Of a stretch of 64,000 nt of DNA, positions 48,015-56,629 are shown piece after piece. The notes below the pieces were generated by a model, which saw only the letters and a list, made by a program, of their open reading frames with translations, was not told where the DNA came from and did no database searches. A program made the translations under genes and the position numbers. Each line of letters begins with the position of its first letter. Within the stretch, counting starts at the first letter, position 1. The stretch comes from Sphingobium trunci (GTDB lineage: Bacteria > Pseudomonadota > Alphaproteobacteria > Sphingomonadales > Sphingomonadaceae), in the NCBI RefSeq assembly GCF_022664535.1, contig NZ_JAKUJY010000009.1, positions 96,546 through 160,545 of the forward strand, read 5' to 3'.

Positions 48015-48527
48015 CTACAATCGATGCACAGAAGTCGTCCTGCGGCACCGCGCCAAAGCACGCATCATATGATATTCGACGCCACCGTAGCCGATGCCGA
48101 CCTGCTCGGAGATCTCCGCATAGGTCATGCATTTCAGCCGGTGCATCAGGAAGATGCGGCGGGTTTTGCGTGGCATGGCCAGCAGGGTTCGTCGATAGAC
48201 CCTCCGGACGTCTCCCTCCTCGATTCTCCAGGTCTGCTCGGGAGGCGCCGGTGCATCCCGCCCCTCGTCGATGGGACAGGTGACGATGTGTGCCGACGCC
48301 CTTCGACGCGCACGGCTGATAAGAAGGTTGCGCGCGCATCGGGTGAGATAGGCCGGTGGATTTTCGATATGTTCGACAATGCCCCCAGCGAACAGCTTCA
48401 TGAAAACCTCCTGCGCGAGGTCGGGAGCATCTTCGCAACCCACGCGCTTTCGGAAGAAACGCAGGACTCGCGTATATTCTGACCGGTAAAGTGCCTCGAA
48501 GGCTGCCGTAGAACGGGAGGAGGTCAT
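48015..48527 (-). CDS. ECF sigma factor, FecI-like
   Basis: 170 residues from the ATG at 48527 with GGAGG upstream. Region 2 (about 10-80): LYRSEYTRVLRFFRKRVG, DLAQEVFMKLF, NPPAYLTRCARNLLISRARRR. Region 4 (about 110-165): LLAMPRKTRRIFLMHRLKCMTYAEISEQVG. This is the FecI type that normally drives TonB-receptor genes with a FecR anti-sigma partner. No FecR gene is adjacent. Instead its start overlaps (ATGA) the end of a nucleotidyltransferase gene, an unusual pairing. Confidence 0.87.
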   Translation of the reverse strand: MTSSRSTAAFEALYRSEYTRVLRFFRKRVGCEDAPDLAQEVFMKLFAGGIVEHIENPPAYLTRCARNLLISRARRRASAHIVTCPIDEGRDAPAPPEQTWRIEEGDVRRVYRRTLLAMPRKTRRIFLMHRLKCMTYAEISEQVGIGYGGVEYHMMRALARCRRTTSVHRL

Positions 48528-49042
48528 CGCCTTGCCTCCCGACGTTCGCGCTCGTTCAACGGTGCGTCGCGTGAGGCGCGGTAGAGCGTGATGCCGGCTT
48601 CGATGCGGTCGAGGATGAAGGTGTCGCGTTCGATCCTGGCGATGCGGATGTCGGCCCTGGAGTAGATGTCGAAATCGACAGCGCACCGGTTGCCCAGTTC
48701 GCTGTCGATGACATCGCGCACCCGCTGCCAGCAGCGCTCATCCTTGAAGGCGGGATGGTTGACGACGATCCAGAATTCATAGTCCGAGAACTGGATCGTA
48801 TGCCGATCCTCGTACCATGATCGGCGCGCATAGGGACCGATCAGGATGATCCGCCTGATGATCCCCGGCTGGGGTGCCTGGACCTTTTCGGGTTCAAAGC
48901 AGGCGCGAATGATACGCGCGATGCGTTCGATCTCATTCTGTTTGCGCCAGACCAGATGGCTGACGCGCGCCATTACGACTTCGCGCGCGTAAACGTCGGT
49001 ACGGGATGTCATTTGCAGCTCGCACACTAGCGGTCCGCGCAT
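48524..49042 (-). CDS. Divergent nucleotidyltransferase-fold protein
   Basis: 172 residues (ATG at 49042; ATGs at 49012 and 48973 are alternatives, none has a strong ribosome-binding site). The centre reads IILIGPYARRSWYEDR and FSDYEFWIVVNHP, then AVDFDIYSR. This matches the MNT-type nucleotidyltransferase pattern GSxARG...SDxD...D, but Ser is replaced by Pro70 and the second acid is Glu89 in place of Asp (first acid Asp87; third Asp123 or Asp125). Activity may be altered. No HEPN domain follows. Its stop overlaps the ECF sigma factor gene, suggesting translational coupling. Confidence 0.75.
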   Translation of the reverse strand: MRGPLVCELQMTSRTDVYAREVVMARVSHLVWRKQNEIERIARIIRACFEPEKVQAPQPGIIRRIILIGPYARRSWYEDRHTIQFSDYEFWIVVNHPAFKDERCWQRVRDVIDSELGNRCAVDFDIYSRADIRIARIERDTFILDRIEAGITLYRASRDAPLNERERREARR

Positions 49043-49232
49043 TCGGGCGCGGATGGTGCAAGCGGTGTTCGCTGCGTGCCGGCACTATGGCTTGCAGCAA
49101 CTGCCCGACCGGAGGGGCCGGACCTACATGATGCCTGGCAGGGTTATCCCCGGGATGGCCGCCAGTCCTTCCATCCCGTGCCGTCGAATATGCCAGACAG
49201 GAGGAGTTCGGACAAGGTGTCTGACAGGATCG

Positions 49233-50153
49233 CTATTTCCCGGCGGCGGCTTCCAGTTCGGCGATCCGTTCCGAGCAGACCTGATGGACGACGCGGCTCA
49301 GGTTCTCGACGCGTTCGCCGAGCCATGCCAGTTCTTCGGCGCTGATCCGGTAGTGTCTGGAATAGCGGGCCTTGGTGTAGGCCTCCTTCAGCTTCTGGAA
49401 CATGGCGCGTTCGCGGCGCGTGGTTTCTGGCCAGATGCCATAGAGGCGGCGGTCCAGCCCTTCGGCAAGCGACCGCAGGAAGGCGATGTTGTGGTTGTAG
49501 GGCGCGTAGAATGTCAGCGTCAGCAGTAAGCACGAGTAGAGGCGTTCTGTCGTCTGGTGCAGATCAAACGCCGCATCCTTCAGCAACCCTTCCTCAGATG
49601 CATACTTCGCTAATTTGTGACGCGACATGGCGCTTGCCATGCCGTCTTCAAAATATTCGGTCGCCGCTGTTAGCGCCTGCTCCGGCGTCTTGGGCTTGGG
49701 TTCATGCAACTCCCGGTCGTCGGCTTCGTAAAGCGCGATCCCATCCTTGGCGACTTCCATGAAGAAGACGCGGCCATGGGCGAGGCCGTCATTCACCTCG
49801 TGCAGCGAATGGACAATGAAATTGACCGGTGTGCGCAGCGTCTTCTCGATCGTGTAGGCCCGGATCAGCCGCTCCTCGGCCTTGGCCCAGTAAGCCGCCC
49901 GCTCGGTCAGTTCCTTCTGGCTGACGATGATGAGGACATCGTAGTCGGATTTGTACTGGTTCGCCGACAGCGGCGCATCCACCCAGTCACCCCGCGCGTG
50001 GCTGCCAAACAGCACGATCTTCAGGATGCGCGCGCCCTTCCGGGGGCCGGTGGCATTCTCTATGGCGCCGCGAAACTCTTCGAAAATGACCTCGACGATG
50101 CGCTCAAGCTCGCGCTGCTTTGCCGCAGGAAGGTGATCGATATCGGTGCGCAT
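49233..50153 (-). CDS. MNT-HEPN fusion protein
   Basis: 306 residues. Residues about 15-145 are a nucleotidyltransferase: VLFGSHARGDW (Gly50-Ser51), KSDYDVLIIV (Asp70, Asp72) and PVNFIVHSL, where Asn111 stands at the third carboxylate. Residues about 160-300 are a HEPN domain: AAFDLHQTTERLYSCLLLTLTF and KARYSRHYRISAEELAWL with the R...H nuclease-type motif. In toxin-antitoxin pairs these domains are separate proteins, with MNT AMPylating HEPN; here they are one chain, a known but little-studied arrangement. Upstream repeats may be its operator. Confidence 0.85.
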   Translation of the reverse strand: MRTDIDHLPAAKQRELERIVEVIFEEFRGAIENATGPRKGARILKIVLFGSHARGDWVDAPLSANQYKSDYDVLIIVSQKELTERAAYWAKAEERLIRAYTIEKTLRTPVNFIVHSLHEVNDGLAHGRVFFMEVAKDGIALYEADDRELHEPKPKTPEQALTAATEYFEDGMASAMSRHKLAKYASEEGLLKDAAFDLHQTTERLYSCLLLTLTFYAPYNHNIAFLRSLAEGLDRRLYGIWPETTRRERAMFQKLKEAYTKARYSRHYRISAEELAWLGERVENLSRVVHQVCSERIAELEAAAGK

Positions 50154-50629
50154 TGCCGGGATTCTTTCGGCATCCGCCGTTGTTTGGCAAGCGCAATCGC
50201 AGCAAGGCTATGACATAATGATCAAGCCGTTCGAAACCCATTGTCCATTCATCGGGAAGGTGGAGAAGGAACGACTGGGGCTGGGACAAACCAGTCGTTC
50301 TCGGCAGAACCCGGAAGCGTCTGTTTTCGGGGGAACCAGTCATTCGGCAGGACGGAAAACCTTTTTTATGAGGTTGTTGTGCAGCTTCGCAATCCGCCAG
50401 TGATTTCCGGGCAGTTGTGGAAGCGAATGACCGTGGAGCGCCACCGGCGGCAGGATCGCCAAGCAATTCCGCCGCGATCTGGCGACATTCATGTGATTTC
50501 CAGCATTTTGAAATTGGATATTGGAAGGTAATTGGCATTTATATTCCAAAGCGATGTCACACTGAGCGCATGTAACGCTCAATCATTTGGACACCTATTT
50601 ATTATTGCAATTTAGATCATCCCCTTTTG
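50154..50629. promoter_or_regulatory. AT-rich region with three CCAGTCRTTC decamers
   Basis: 476 bases without a supported gene. GAACGACTGG (50269-50278) and CCAGTCGTTC (50291-50300) form a perfect 10-bp inverted repeat with a 12-base loop. A third copy, CCAGTCATTC, is at 50336-50345, and both direct copies are followed by a GGCAG segment. This layout fits binding sites upstream of the MNT-HEPN gene (start 50153). The end near the globin gene (50540-50630) is strongly AT-rich. Confidence 0.5.
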
Positions 50630-51130
50630 TCATTCCAGCTTTGTCTTTGGGGGATTGGTGGAGCGAAACGGCCTGTTCGGCCAGTTGACGCCATGCGCCT
50701 CCATCCCGCCGGTGAAACTTTTCCCATCGGGTCCGCGAACCGTTTGCCGGAAGGACGGGCTACCCACGATGACCGGCTTGAACTTCTTGAGGAAGGTGAT
50801 CACCTCGTCCCGGATTTCGGCGGGAGCCTGGAACTTCTGGACGGCCTCATCGAACTTCTCGAACAGGATGTCCCAGTGCCGCTCGGTGATGCCCATGCCC
50901 CGGTGGACCGTCACGAGATCCCTGCCGCGATACATCATCGGCCCGCCGAAATGTTCACATAGCCAGTCCACGAAATTCTGGTGCTCGAGCAGTATCCGAT
51001 CCTGCGACATATGCTCCCAGATGTGACCGATTTCGTCGTCGTCCATCAACCTCGACAGGACATCCTCGGCAAAAACATAGATGGCCTCATATCCGCCCAG
51101 GCGTTCATACAGGCTTGGCTTGTCAGTCAT
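50630..51130 (-). CDS. Group I-type truncated haemoglobin with C-terminal extension
   Basis: 166 residues from the ATG at 51130. The 2/2 globin core (about 1-122) begins SLYERLGGYEAIYVFAEDVLSRL and has the haem region HFGGPMMYRGRDLVTVHRGMGITERHW, with the proximal His in VHRGMGI. About 40 residues beyond the usual end (SFRQTVRGPDGKSFTGGMEAHG...) are Gly/Pro-rich and of unknown role. Truncated globins handle NO or O2. First gene of the minus-strand accessory block. Confidence 0.87.
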   Translation of the reverse strand: MTDKPSLYERLGGYEAIYVFAEDVLSRLMDDDEIGHIWEHMSQDRILLEHQNFVDWLCEHFGGPMMYRGRDLVTVHRGMGITERHWDILFEKFDEAVQKFQAPAEIRDEVITFLKKFKPVIVGSPSFRQTVRGPDGKSFTGGMEAHGVNWPNRPFRSTNPPKTKLE

Positions 51131-51594
51131 ATTCCATGCTCCACGAATGCGGGTGTACCTGGGCCTGCCTCCGTAGGGACGAGCCTCTCGCCGCGATGAA
51201 GGAACCAGGACGGATGGAGGGTAGTGCACCGCTCGGAAGAACCGACAGAACCAGGCCTTGAGAATTCCATGAGGCCAGAGCGCGCCAATGGGCGGCGGCG
51301 AAAAATGGAGCGTGCCGGGAACGGCCAGGAAAGGCCGCTTTCAAGGCTGTCCTACAGCCCGCCCTGTCAAGTCAAAGGGTCCAGATGGTGCTGGCTCCAT
51401 CCTTTTTTCAATTGCTGGTTCTGGCGACAGCCCAGTCCCTACCGGACCATACGCTCGCAACTTGGGAAGGCGAAAGCCTTTGAAAGGTTCAAGATGCAGC
51501 AGCGTGAATGTTCAGGGTCTTTCGTGTGAACCTCTATCTCGCTGCATAATGGCGCCGCTGAATTTCCGTTTCAAATGTGCACAAGGGCTACCAG
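51131..51594. other. Non-coding region between globin and hydrolase genes
   Basis: 464 bases, divergent promoters expected. I see no gene I can support; an open frame near 51288-51683 overlaps the hydrolase out of frame and looks like chance. The area near 51380-51480 is compositionally mixed. Confidence 0.35.
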
Positions 51595-52515
51595 ATGGAT
51601 CAGCAAATTACTTCAAGCGGATCGGACCAGGAACTGGACGATCTCGTCGTTCATGTCAGGTCGGTCTTCGACAGCTTCGATGAGAACACCACCATAGATG
51701 AAATGAGGGCGGGCTGGGAAAGCCTGTTCGAGGGGACGGTGCCGGTCGTCGGCGCCAGCGCGCGCAGGATCGAGACCGAGGACTTCAAGGGTGAATGGAT
51801 CGTTGCTCCTGGCGCCGACGAGGACCGCGCCGTGATCTACCTCCATGGCGGGGGATATGTGATCGGATCGGTCCAGTCCTATCGCGACATGTGCGAGCGC
51901 CTTTCCCGCGCATCGAGGGCGGCCGTGCTCGCGGTGGACTACCGACTCGCGCCCGAACATCCCTTCCCGGCGGCCGTGGACGATGCGGTCAGCGCCTATC
52001 GCTGGGTTCTGGCCCAGGGCATCAAGCCCGGACGGGTGGCGGTCGCGGGCGATTCCGCCGGCGGCGCGCTGACCTTCGCCGTGATGTTCACCGCCAGGGC
52101 GGAAGGCCTTCCTCTCCCCGCCTGCGGCGTGCCGATCTCGCCGTGGGTCGATCTGGAGCATACGGGCCAGACCATGATTACCATGGATGCCGTCGAACCC
52201 ATGTGCCACAAGACGGTGCTTGAGGGCTGCGCCCAGCTCTATTTGCCGGACGGGGATCTCCGTAATCCCCTGGCCTCTTCGGTGCATGGCGATTTTTCGG
52301 GCCTGCCGCCGCTCTTCGTTACGGTGGGCGGACATGAAACCCTGCTGGACGACGCCTATCGGACGGTCACGCTGGCCGAGGCGGCCGATGTCCCGGTCAC
52401 ATTGAAGGTCTATGACCGTCAGATCCACGTGTTCCAGATCTTCGCCAGCAGGATGGCTGCGGCGGAACAGGCGATCGGAGATATCGGCGACTTCATCATC
52501 GAGCACACAAGCTAA
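51595..52515 (+). CDS. Alpha/beta hydrolase of the hormone-sensitive lipase type
   Basis: 306 residues from the ATG at 51595 with AAGGG 7 bases upstream. The oxyanion-hole motif YLHGGGYVIGS (about 82-92) and nucleophile elbow GDSAGGAL, with catalytic Asp in the LLDDAY region and His in the DRQIHVFQ region, define the esterase family IV fold. A small N-terminal cap precedes it. It hydrolyses short acyl esters or related bonds. It lies upstream of a TonB receptor and catabolic genes in the same direction, 107 bases away. Confidence 0.87.
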   Translation: MDQQITSSGSDQELDDLVVHVRSVFDSFDENTTIDEMRAGWESLFEGTVPVVGASARRIETEDFKGEWIVAPGADEDRAVIYLHGGGYVIGSVQSYRDMCERLSRASRAAVLAVDYRLAPEHPFPAAVDDAVSAYRWVLAQGIKPGRVAVAGDSAGGALTFAVMFTARAEGLPLPACGVPISPWVDLEHTGQTMITMDAVEPMCHKTVLEGCAQLYLPDGDLRNPLASSVHGDFSGLPPLFVTVGGHETLLDDAYRTVTLAEAADVPVTLKVYDRQIHVFQIFASRMAAAEQAIGDIGDFIIEHTS

Positions 52516-52622
52516 CAGCGCACCGATCACAGGATCGAAAAGAGGATAATCCGGTGCCCGGCGAGGCAACCGGAGCGGGGAGAGTGCGTCCTGGCGGCCC
52601 AGTTGAACTCAAGGGGGTCAAA

Positions 52623-54950
52623 ATGAAAGCATATTTGAATCAACAGAGCCTGCCCGGCAGGATGTTGGCCAGCGCCAGCCTGCTGCCGGCCACCGTCATT
52701 CTGCTGCTGGGGCCAGTCGCGGCCCATGCCACCTCACCGGCCGGCGTCGAGGCGGCCGAAACGACCGAGGTCGGCGAAATCACGGTCACTGCCCGGCGCA
52801 CGTCGGAGAAACTGTCGCGCGTTCCAGTGTCGGTCGCGGCCTTCGGAGGCGAGGAACTGGCCAAGCGGACGGTTGCGAGCGAGCAGGACCTGACCCAGCT
52901 CGTGCCGGGCCTTACGGTCAAGCAGGCGCAGACCGGCAACCAACTCAACATCAGTCTGCGAGGCCAGACGCTGGATGCCTTTTCCGGCACGCAGCCGGGC
53001 GTGCTGCCTTATCTGAACGAGATACCCTTTGCGAGCCAGACCGCCTCTTCCTTCTACGATCTCGCCAGCATCCAGGCTTTGAGGGGCCCGCAGGGCACTT
53101 TGTTCGGCCGCAACGCAACCGGTGGCGCGGTCCTCTACCAGATGGCCCAGCCCAAGGATGAATTTGGCGGCTATGTCGACGTCCGCGTCGGAAATTACGA
53201 CCTGCGGCAGATCCAGGCGGCGGTCGACCTGCCCATCGTCCCCGGCAAGATCGTTCTGCGTCTGGCGGGAGATACCACGGCGCAGAACGGCTATATCAGG
53301 AACATCATGGCTGGCGGTCGCCTGGGCGACGTCAACAACAAGTCCGGCCGGGCGACCCTCGTTATCACGCCCACCGATGCTCTCAAGAACGTGACCGTCG
53401 TCCAATATGGCGTGTATCGCGGGACGGAACTGCAGGGCGGCCTCACCTCCATCTACGGGGTCGGGCAGATGAACAACGGCTATGCGCTGACCGATTCCCT
53501 TGCGGCCCTCTATGGCCCCGGCTCGTCGGGCGAAGCCATCGCGGAGCGTTTGTGGCCGGGCGGCATTTACGGATATCTCGAGTGGCAGAAGAACAATCCC
53601 TATAAGATCGCCCTGCCATACCAGCTTCCCCATTATGCCCGTTCGCTTTACACCGCGAACACGACCAGCTTCGAGGTTGCACCCGGCATCACCTTGAAGA
53701 ACATCTTCGGTTATCTCGATACATTTTCGAGAACACCCTATGTGTTCGCCGGATCGCCGTTTGGCCTCCTTAACGAATATATCGGATCGCCGCCAGGCGG
53801 TGTGACGTTCGACCAAAAGCAGTGGTCGGAAGAGTTTAACGCCAGCGGTAAGGCGATGGACGAGCACCTTCAATATATTGTCGGCGTCTTCTTCTCGGGA
53901 CGCAAGGAAACCCAATATGTCCCCTTTACGCTGGGGGCTGATTTCCCGACTCCGATCTCCGAATTCTGTTATTGTTTCACCAGCAAATCGACGACGAAAG
54001 CGGTCTACGGGCAAGTGACTTACGACCTTTCCTCGCTCGTGCCGGGATTGGGAGTGACCGCCGGCGGGCGATGGACCTGGGAAAATACGAGCTTGGCTTC
54101 CAACGAGGGCAATCTCTACGCGTTCTCGCGCCTTAAGCAGTCTGAAGATGCGCCCAGCTGGACCTTGGGGCTACAATATCAGGTCACGCCCGAAAATCTA
54201 TTCTATGTCGCCTACCGGGGAAGCTGGCGCGCGGGCAACTTCAATGGCTACACCACGCCGGAACTCAGTCCCTTCAGCAAGGAAAAGACTTGGGATATCG
54301 AGGCAGGATATAAATTTGCCGGCACGCTGCTCGGGCGCCGGGCGCGTCTGAGCCTGGCGGTTTACAGGCAGACGTCCACCAATGTGCAAAGGTCGGTTTA
54401 TCTGCTGGTGAACAATACGCCCGCGTCGTTCACCGCAAATGTGCCCGAAGCCGTGGCGAAGGGTATCGAGATCGACGGTGAGGTTAGCCTGCTGCCTTGG
54501 CTGCAATTGGGCGGCTCTTTCGCGCACACCGACGCCCAATATACCAAGCCGCTGGTCAATCTGAGCGGAAGCACGCTGCCCTTTTCGACTTTCGCGGACA
54601 CACCAAGGTTCAACGGCTCGCTCTATGCGGAAGCCACGCTGCCTACGCCGTCGGAATGGGGGCCGGTAACGCTGCGCGCCGAAGGCTATGGCCAGACGGG
54701 CCAATATTTCAGCAGCTTGGGAGGTTCGATCAACCCTGACGACCATACGCCCGGATATGCGGTACTCAACATGCGGCTCGATTGGCGAGACATATTCGGC
54801 AGCGGATCGTCGCTCGGCTTCTTCGCGAAGAATGTGACCGACCGCTTTTATTATCAATCAGGATATCCGCTGGGTGTTGTAATCGGATTGAACAATCGGA
54901 CGGCGGGATCGCCGCGGACCGTCGGCGTGGAGTGGCGCCATCGCTTTTGA
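52623..54950 (+). CDS. TonB-dependent outer-membrane receptor
   Basis: 775 residues from the ATG at 52623. The signal peptide ends near AAHATS. The TonB box region (GEITVTARRTSEKL), the plug domain (SVAAFGGEELAKRT, LRGPQGTLFGRNATGGAV) and a 22-strand barrel ending VGVEWRHRF with terminal Phe are complete. This is the type expanded in sphingomonads for uptake of aromatic and other organic compounds. It lies between an esterase and a MocR regulator, so the ligand is probably the substrate of this catabolic locus. A terminator follows. Confidence 0.92.
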   Translation: MKAYLNQQSLPGRMLASASLLPATVILLLGPVAAHATSPAGVEAAETTEVGEITVTARRTSEKLSRVPVSVAAFGGEELAKRTVASEQDLTQLVPGLTVKQAQTGNQLNISLRGQTLDAFSGTQPGVLPYLNEIPFASQTASSFYDLASIQALRGPQGTLFGRNATGGAVLYQMAQPKDEFGGYVDVRVGNYDLRQIQAAVDLPIVPGKIVLRLAGDTTAQNGYIRNIMAGGRLGDVNNKSGRATLVITPTDALKNVTVVQYGVYRGTELQGGLTSIYGVGQMNNGYALTDSLAALYGPGSSGEAIAERLWPGGIYGYLEWQKNNPYKIALPYQLPHYARSLYTANTTSFEVAPGITLKNIFGYLDTFSRTPYVFAGSPFGLLNEYIGSPPGGVTFDQKQWSEEFNASGKAMDEHLQYIVGVFFSGRKETQYVPFTLGADFPTPISEFCYCFTSKSTTKAVYGQVTYDLSSLVPGLGVTAGGRWTWENTSLASNEGNLYAFSRLKQSEDAPSWTLGLQYQVTPENLFYVAYRGSWRAGNFNGYTTPELSPFSKEKTWDIEAGYKFAGTLLGRRARLSLAVYRQTSTNVQRSVYLLVNNTPASFTANVPEAVAKGIEIDGEVSLLPWLQLGGSFAHTDAQYTKPLVNLSGSTLPFSTFADTPRFNGSLYAEATLPTPSEWGPVTLRAEGYGQTGQYFSSLGGSINPDDHTPGYAVLNMRLDWRDIFGSGSSLGFFAKNVTDRFYYQSGYPLGVVIGLNNRTAGSPRTVGVEWRHRF

Positions 54951-54972
54951 ACACCGCCCACTATGCAAACGG

Positions 54973-55002
54973 AGGCGTCGGCGTGCATGCATGCCGGCGC
55001 CT
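54973..55002 (+). terminator. Hairpin after the TonB receptor gene
   Basis: AGGCGTCGGC and GCCGGCGCCT pair over 10 bp (one T:G) with a 10-base loop. A weak T/A-rich tail follows. Confidence 0.6.
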
Positions 55003-55126
55003 TCGATCATTTCCTTCATCGACTGATCTGGTAGGAATGGCCTTGCTCGACAATGGATGACATGCGGCGACAGGCGCCAGACAGGAACAGCCGACCGGAA
55101 TGGGCAACAGGCGAGCGAGGTAATTG

Positions 55127-56629
55127 ATGCATCCGATGATCCGTATCGATCGGAACAGCGAACGATCGCTACAAACGCAGATCTACGACGAAATTCGCGA
55201 CGCCATCGTACGGGGGACGCTAAAGCCAGGCGAACAGTTGCCGGTTTCCCGGATTCTGGCGGAACAACTGGTCATTTCGAGAAACACCGTGATGTTCGCC
55301 TATGACCGCCTCATCGCGGAAGGCTATATCGTGCCCCGGCCGCGCGCCGGTATGTTCGTAAACGACAAGATACCCGAAACCGGCATCCTTTCCCAAAATC
55401 CTTTTGCTATCCCCTTCAACCCGGGCGACAGGATCCGTCTGGGCAAGAATCCCTCCTTCTCGGCCAGAGCGCCGGTGCTCTGGAAGGAAAGCAGTCGCCG
55501 GCCGCAGTTCGACTTTTCCGTGGGCCGACCGCATCCCAGGAGCTTCCCCTCGAAATTCTGGCAACGTTCCATCGTGCGCCATCTGACGGGCGTACGCGCG
55601 CCGCAGGCGGAATATGGCGATCCGACGGGGCTGCTCCAATTGAGGGAAGCCATCGCCCGGCACCTCAAGATGACGCGGGGCATGGAGGTCCATCCCAGCC
55701 AGATCCTGATCACCGCGGGCATTCAGGGCGCGCTGAACGTGCTCAGCAGGATGTTCTTCACCGGCCATGTCAGCCCCAGCGTCGCGATCGAGAACCCCGG
55801 CTATCAGGGCGCGGTGCATCTGTTCAACAGCTATGGCGCCAGCATCTTTCCGGTGGACGTCGATGAAGACGGGCTTATCGTTTCGAGGCTCAGCGACTTC
55901 CGGGGCAGTCTGGTCTATGTGACGCCCGCCCATCAGTTCCCGACCGGCTATACGATGGCGCTGGACCGACGGCTCAACCTGCTGGACTGGGCGTACCGGA
56001 CGGGTAGCTTCATCATCGAAGACGATTATGACAGCGATTTCCGGTATGACGGCCCCAATCCCACCTCGCTGGCCGGCCTCGATAAACGAGGGCATGTCAT
56101 CTATCTGGGAACCTTCTCCAAATCCATCGGTCCGGGGCTGCGGCTGGGTTATGCGGTGCTTCCGGGCTATCTGATGGACCAGGCGCGCATCATCAAGGTT
56201 CTGCTCGACCATGGCACGCCCTGGCTGGACCAGATCGTCGTGGCGGATTTCCTGAACGAGGGCGCATTCCTGCGCCACGTCCGGCGCATGCGGCAATTTT
56301 ACCGGCAGCTTCGCGATACGGCCATAGAGGAGATCGAAACGCGGTTTCCGGGAAGCATTCTGTCCGGCCGGGAGAGCGGAATGCATATGATGTGGCAGCT
56401 TCCAGAGAATTTTCCGAGCGCGCAGGAGATCGAGCAGATTGCGCTCGGCTGCGGCGTCGGTATCCACCAGTTCTCGAACTCCGCCGCCCATGAATATGGG
56501 CTGGGCGGCCGCTTTCGGGGAAGATCGCTGGTGCTTGGCTATGCCGGGTTGAACGAAGAGGATATCAGGCAGGCTATGGCCAGATTGGCGCCGGCGATCC
56601 AGTCCTATATGGAACGCAAAACATCCTGA
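55127..56629 (+). CDS. MocR/PdxR family transcriptional regulator
   Basis: 500 residues from the ATG at 55127 (GAGG 7 bases upstream). The N-terminal GntR-type winged helix (about 5-80: LQTQIYDEIRDAIVRGTLKPG, LPVSRILAEQLVISRNTVMFAYDRLIAEG) is joined to an aminotransferase-like domain (about 115-495) with the PLP lysine in TFSKSIGPGLRLGY and EDDYDSDF. MocR proteins sense an amino compound through PLP. The 3' end overlaps the convergent hyuB gene by 25 bases, which supports a link with that locus. Confidence 0.92.
   Translation: MHPMIRIDRNSERSLQTQIYDEIRDAIVRGTLKPGEQLPVSRILAEQLVISRNTVMFAYDRLIAEGYIVPRPRAGMFVNDKIPETGILSQNPFAIPFNPGDRIRLGKNPSFSARAPVLWKESSRRPQFDFSVGRPHPRSFPSKFWQRSIVRHLTGVRAPQAEYGDPTGLLQLREAIARHLKMTRGMEVHPSQILITAGIQGALNVLSRMFFTGHVSPSVAIENPGYQGAVHLFNSYGASIFPVDVDEDGLIVSRLSDFRGSLVYVTPAHQFPTGYTMALDRRLNLLDWAYRTGSFIIEDDYDSDFRYDGPNPTSLAGLDKRGHVIYLGTFSKSIGPGLRLGYAVLPGYLMDQARIIKVLLDHGTPWLDQIVVADFLNEGAFLRHVRRMRQFYRQLRDTAIEEIETRFPGSILSGRESGMHMMWQLPENFPSAQEIEQIALGCGVGIHQFSNSAAHEYGLGGRFRGRSLVLGYAGLNEEDIRQAMARLAPAIQSYMERKTS

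Noticed and set aside
51288..51683. 131-codon frame between globin and hydrolase
   Set aside because: It overlaps the hydrolase gene out of frame, and its translation shows no domain or sensible composition.
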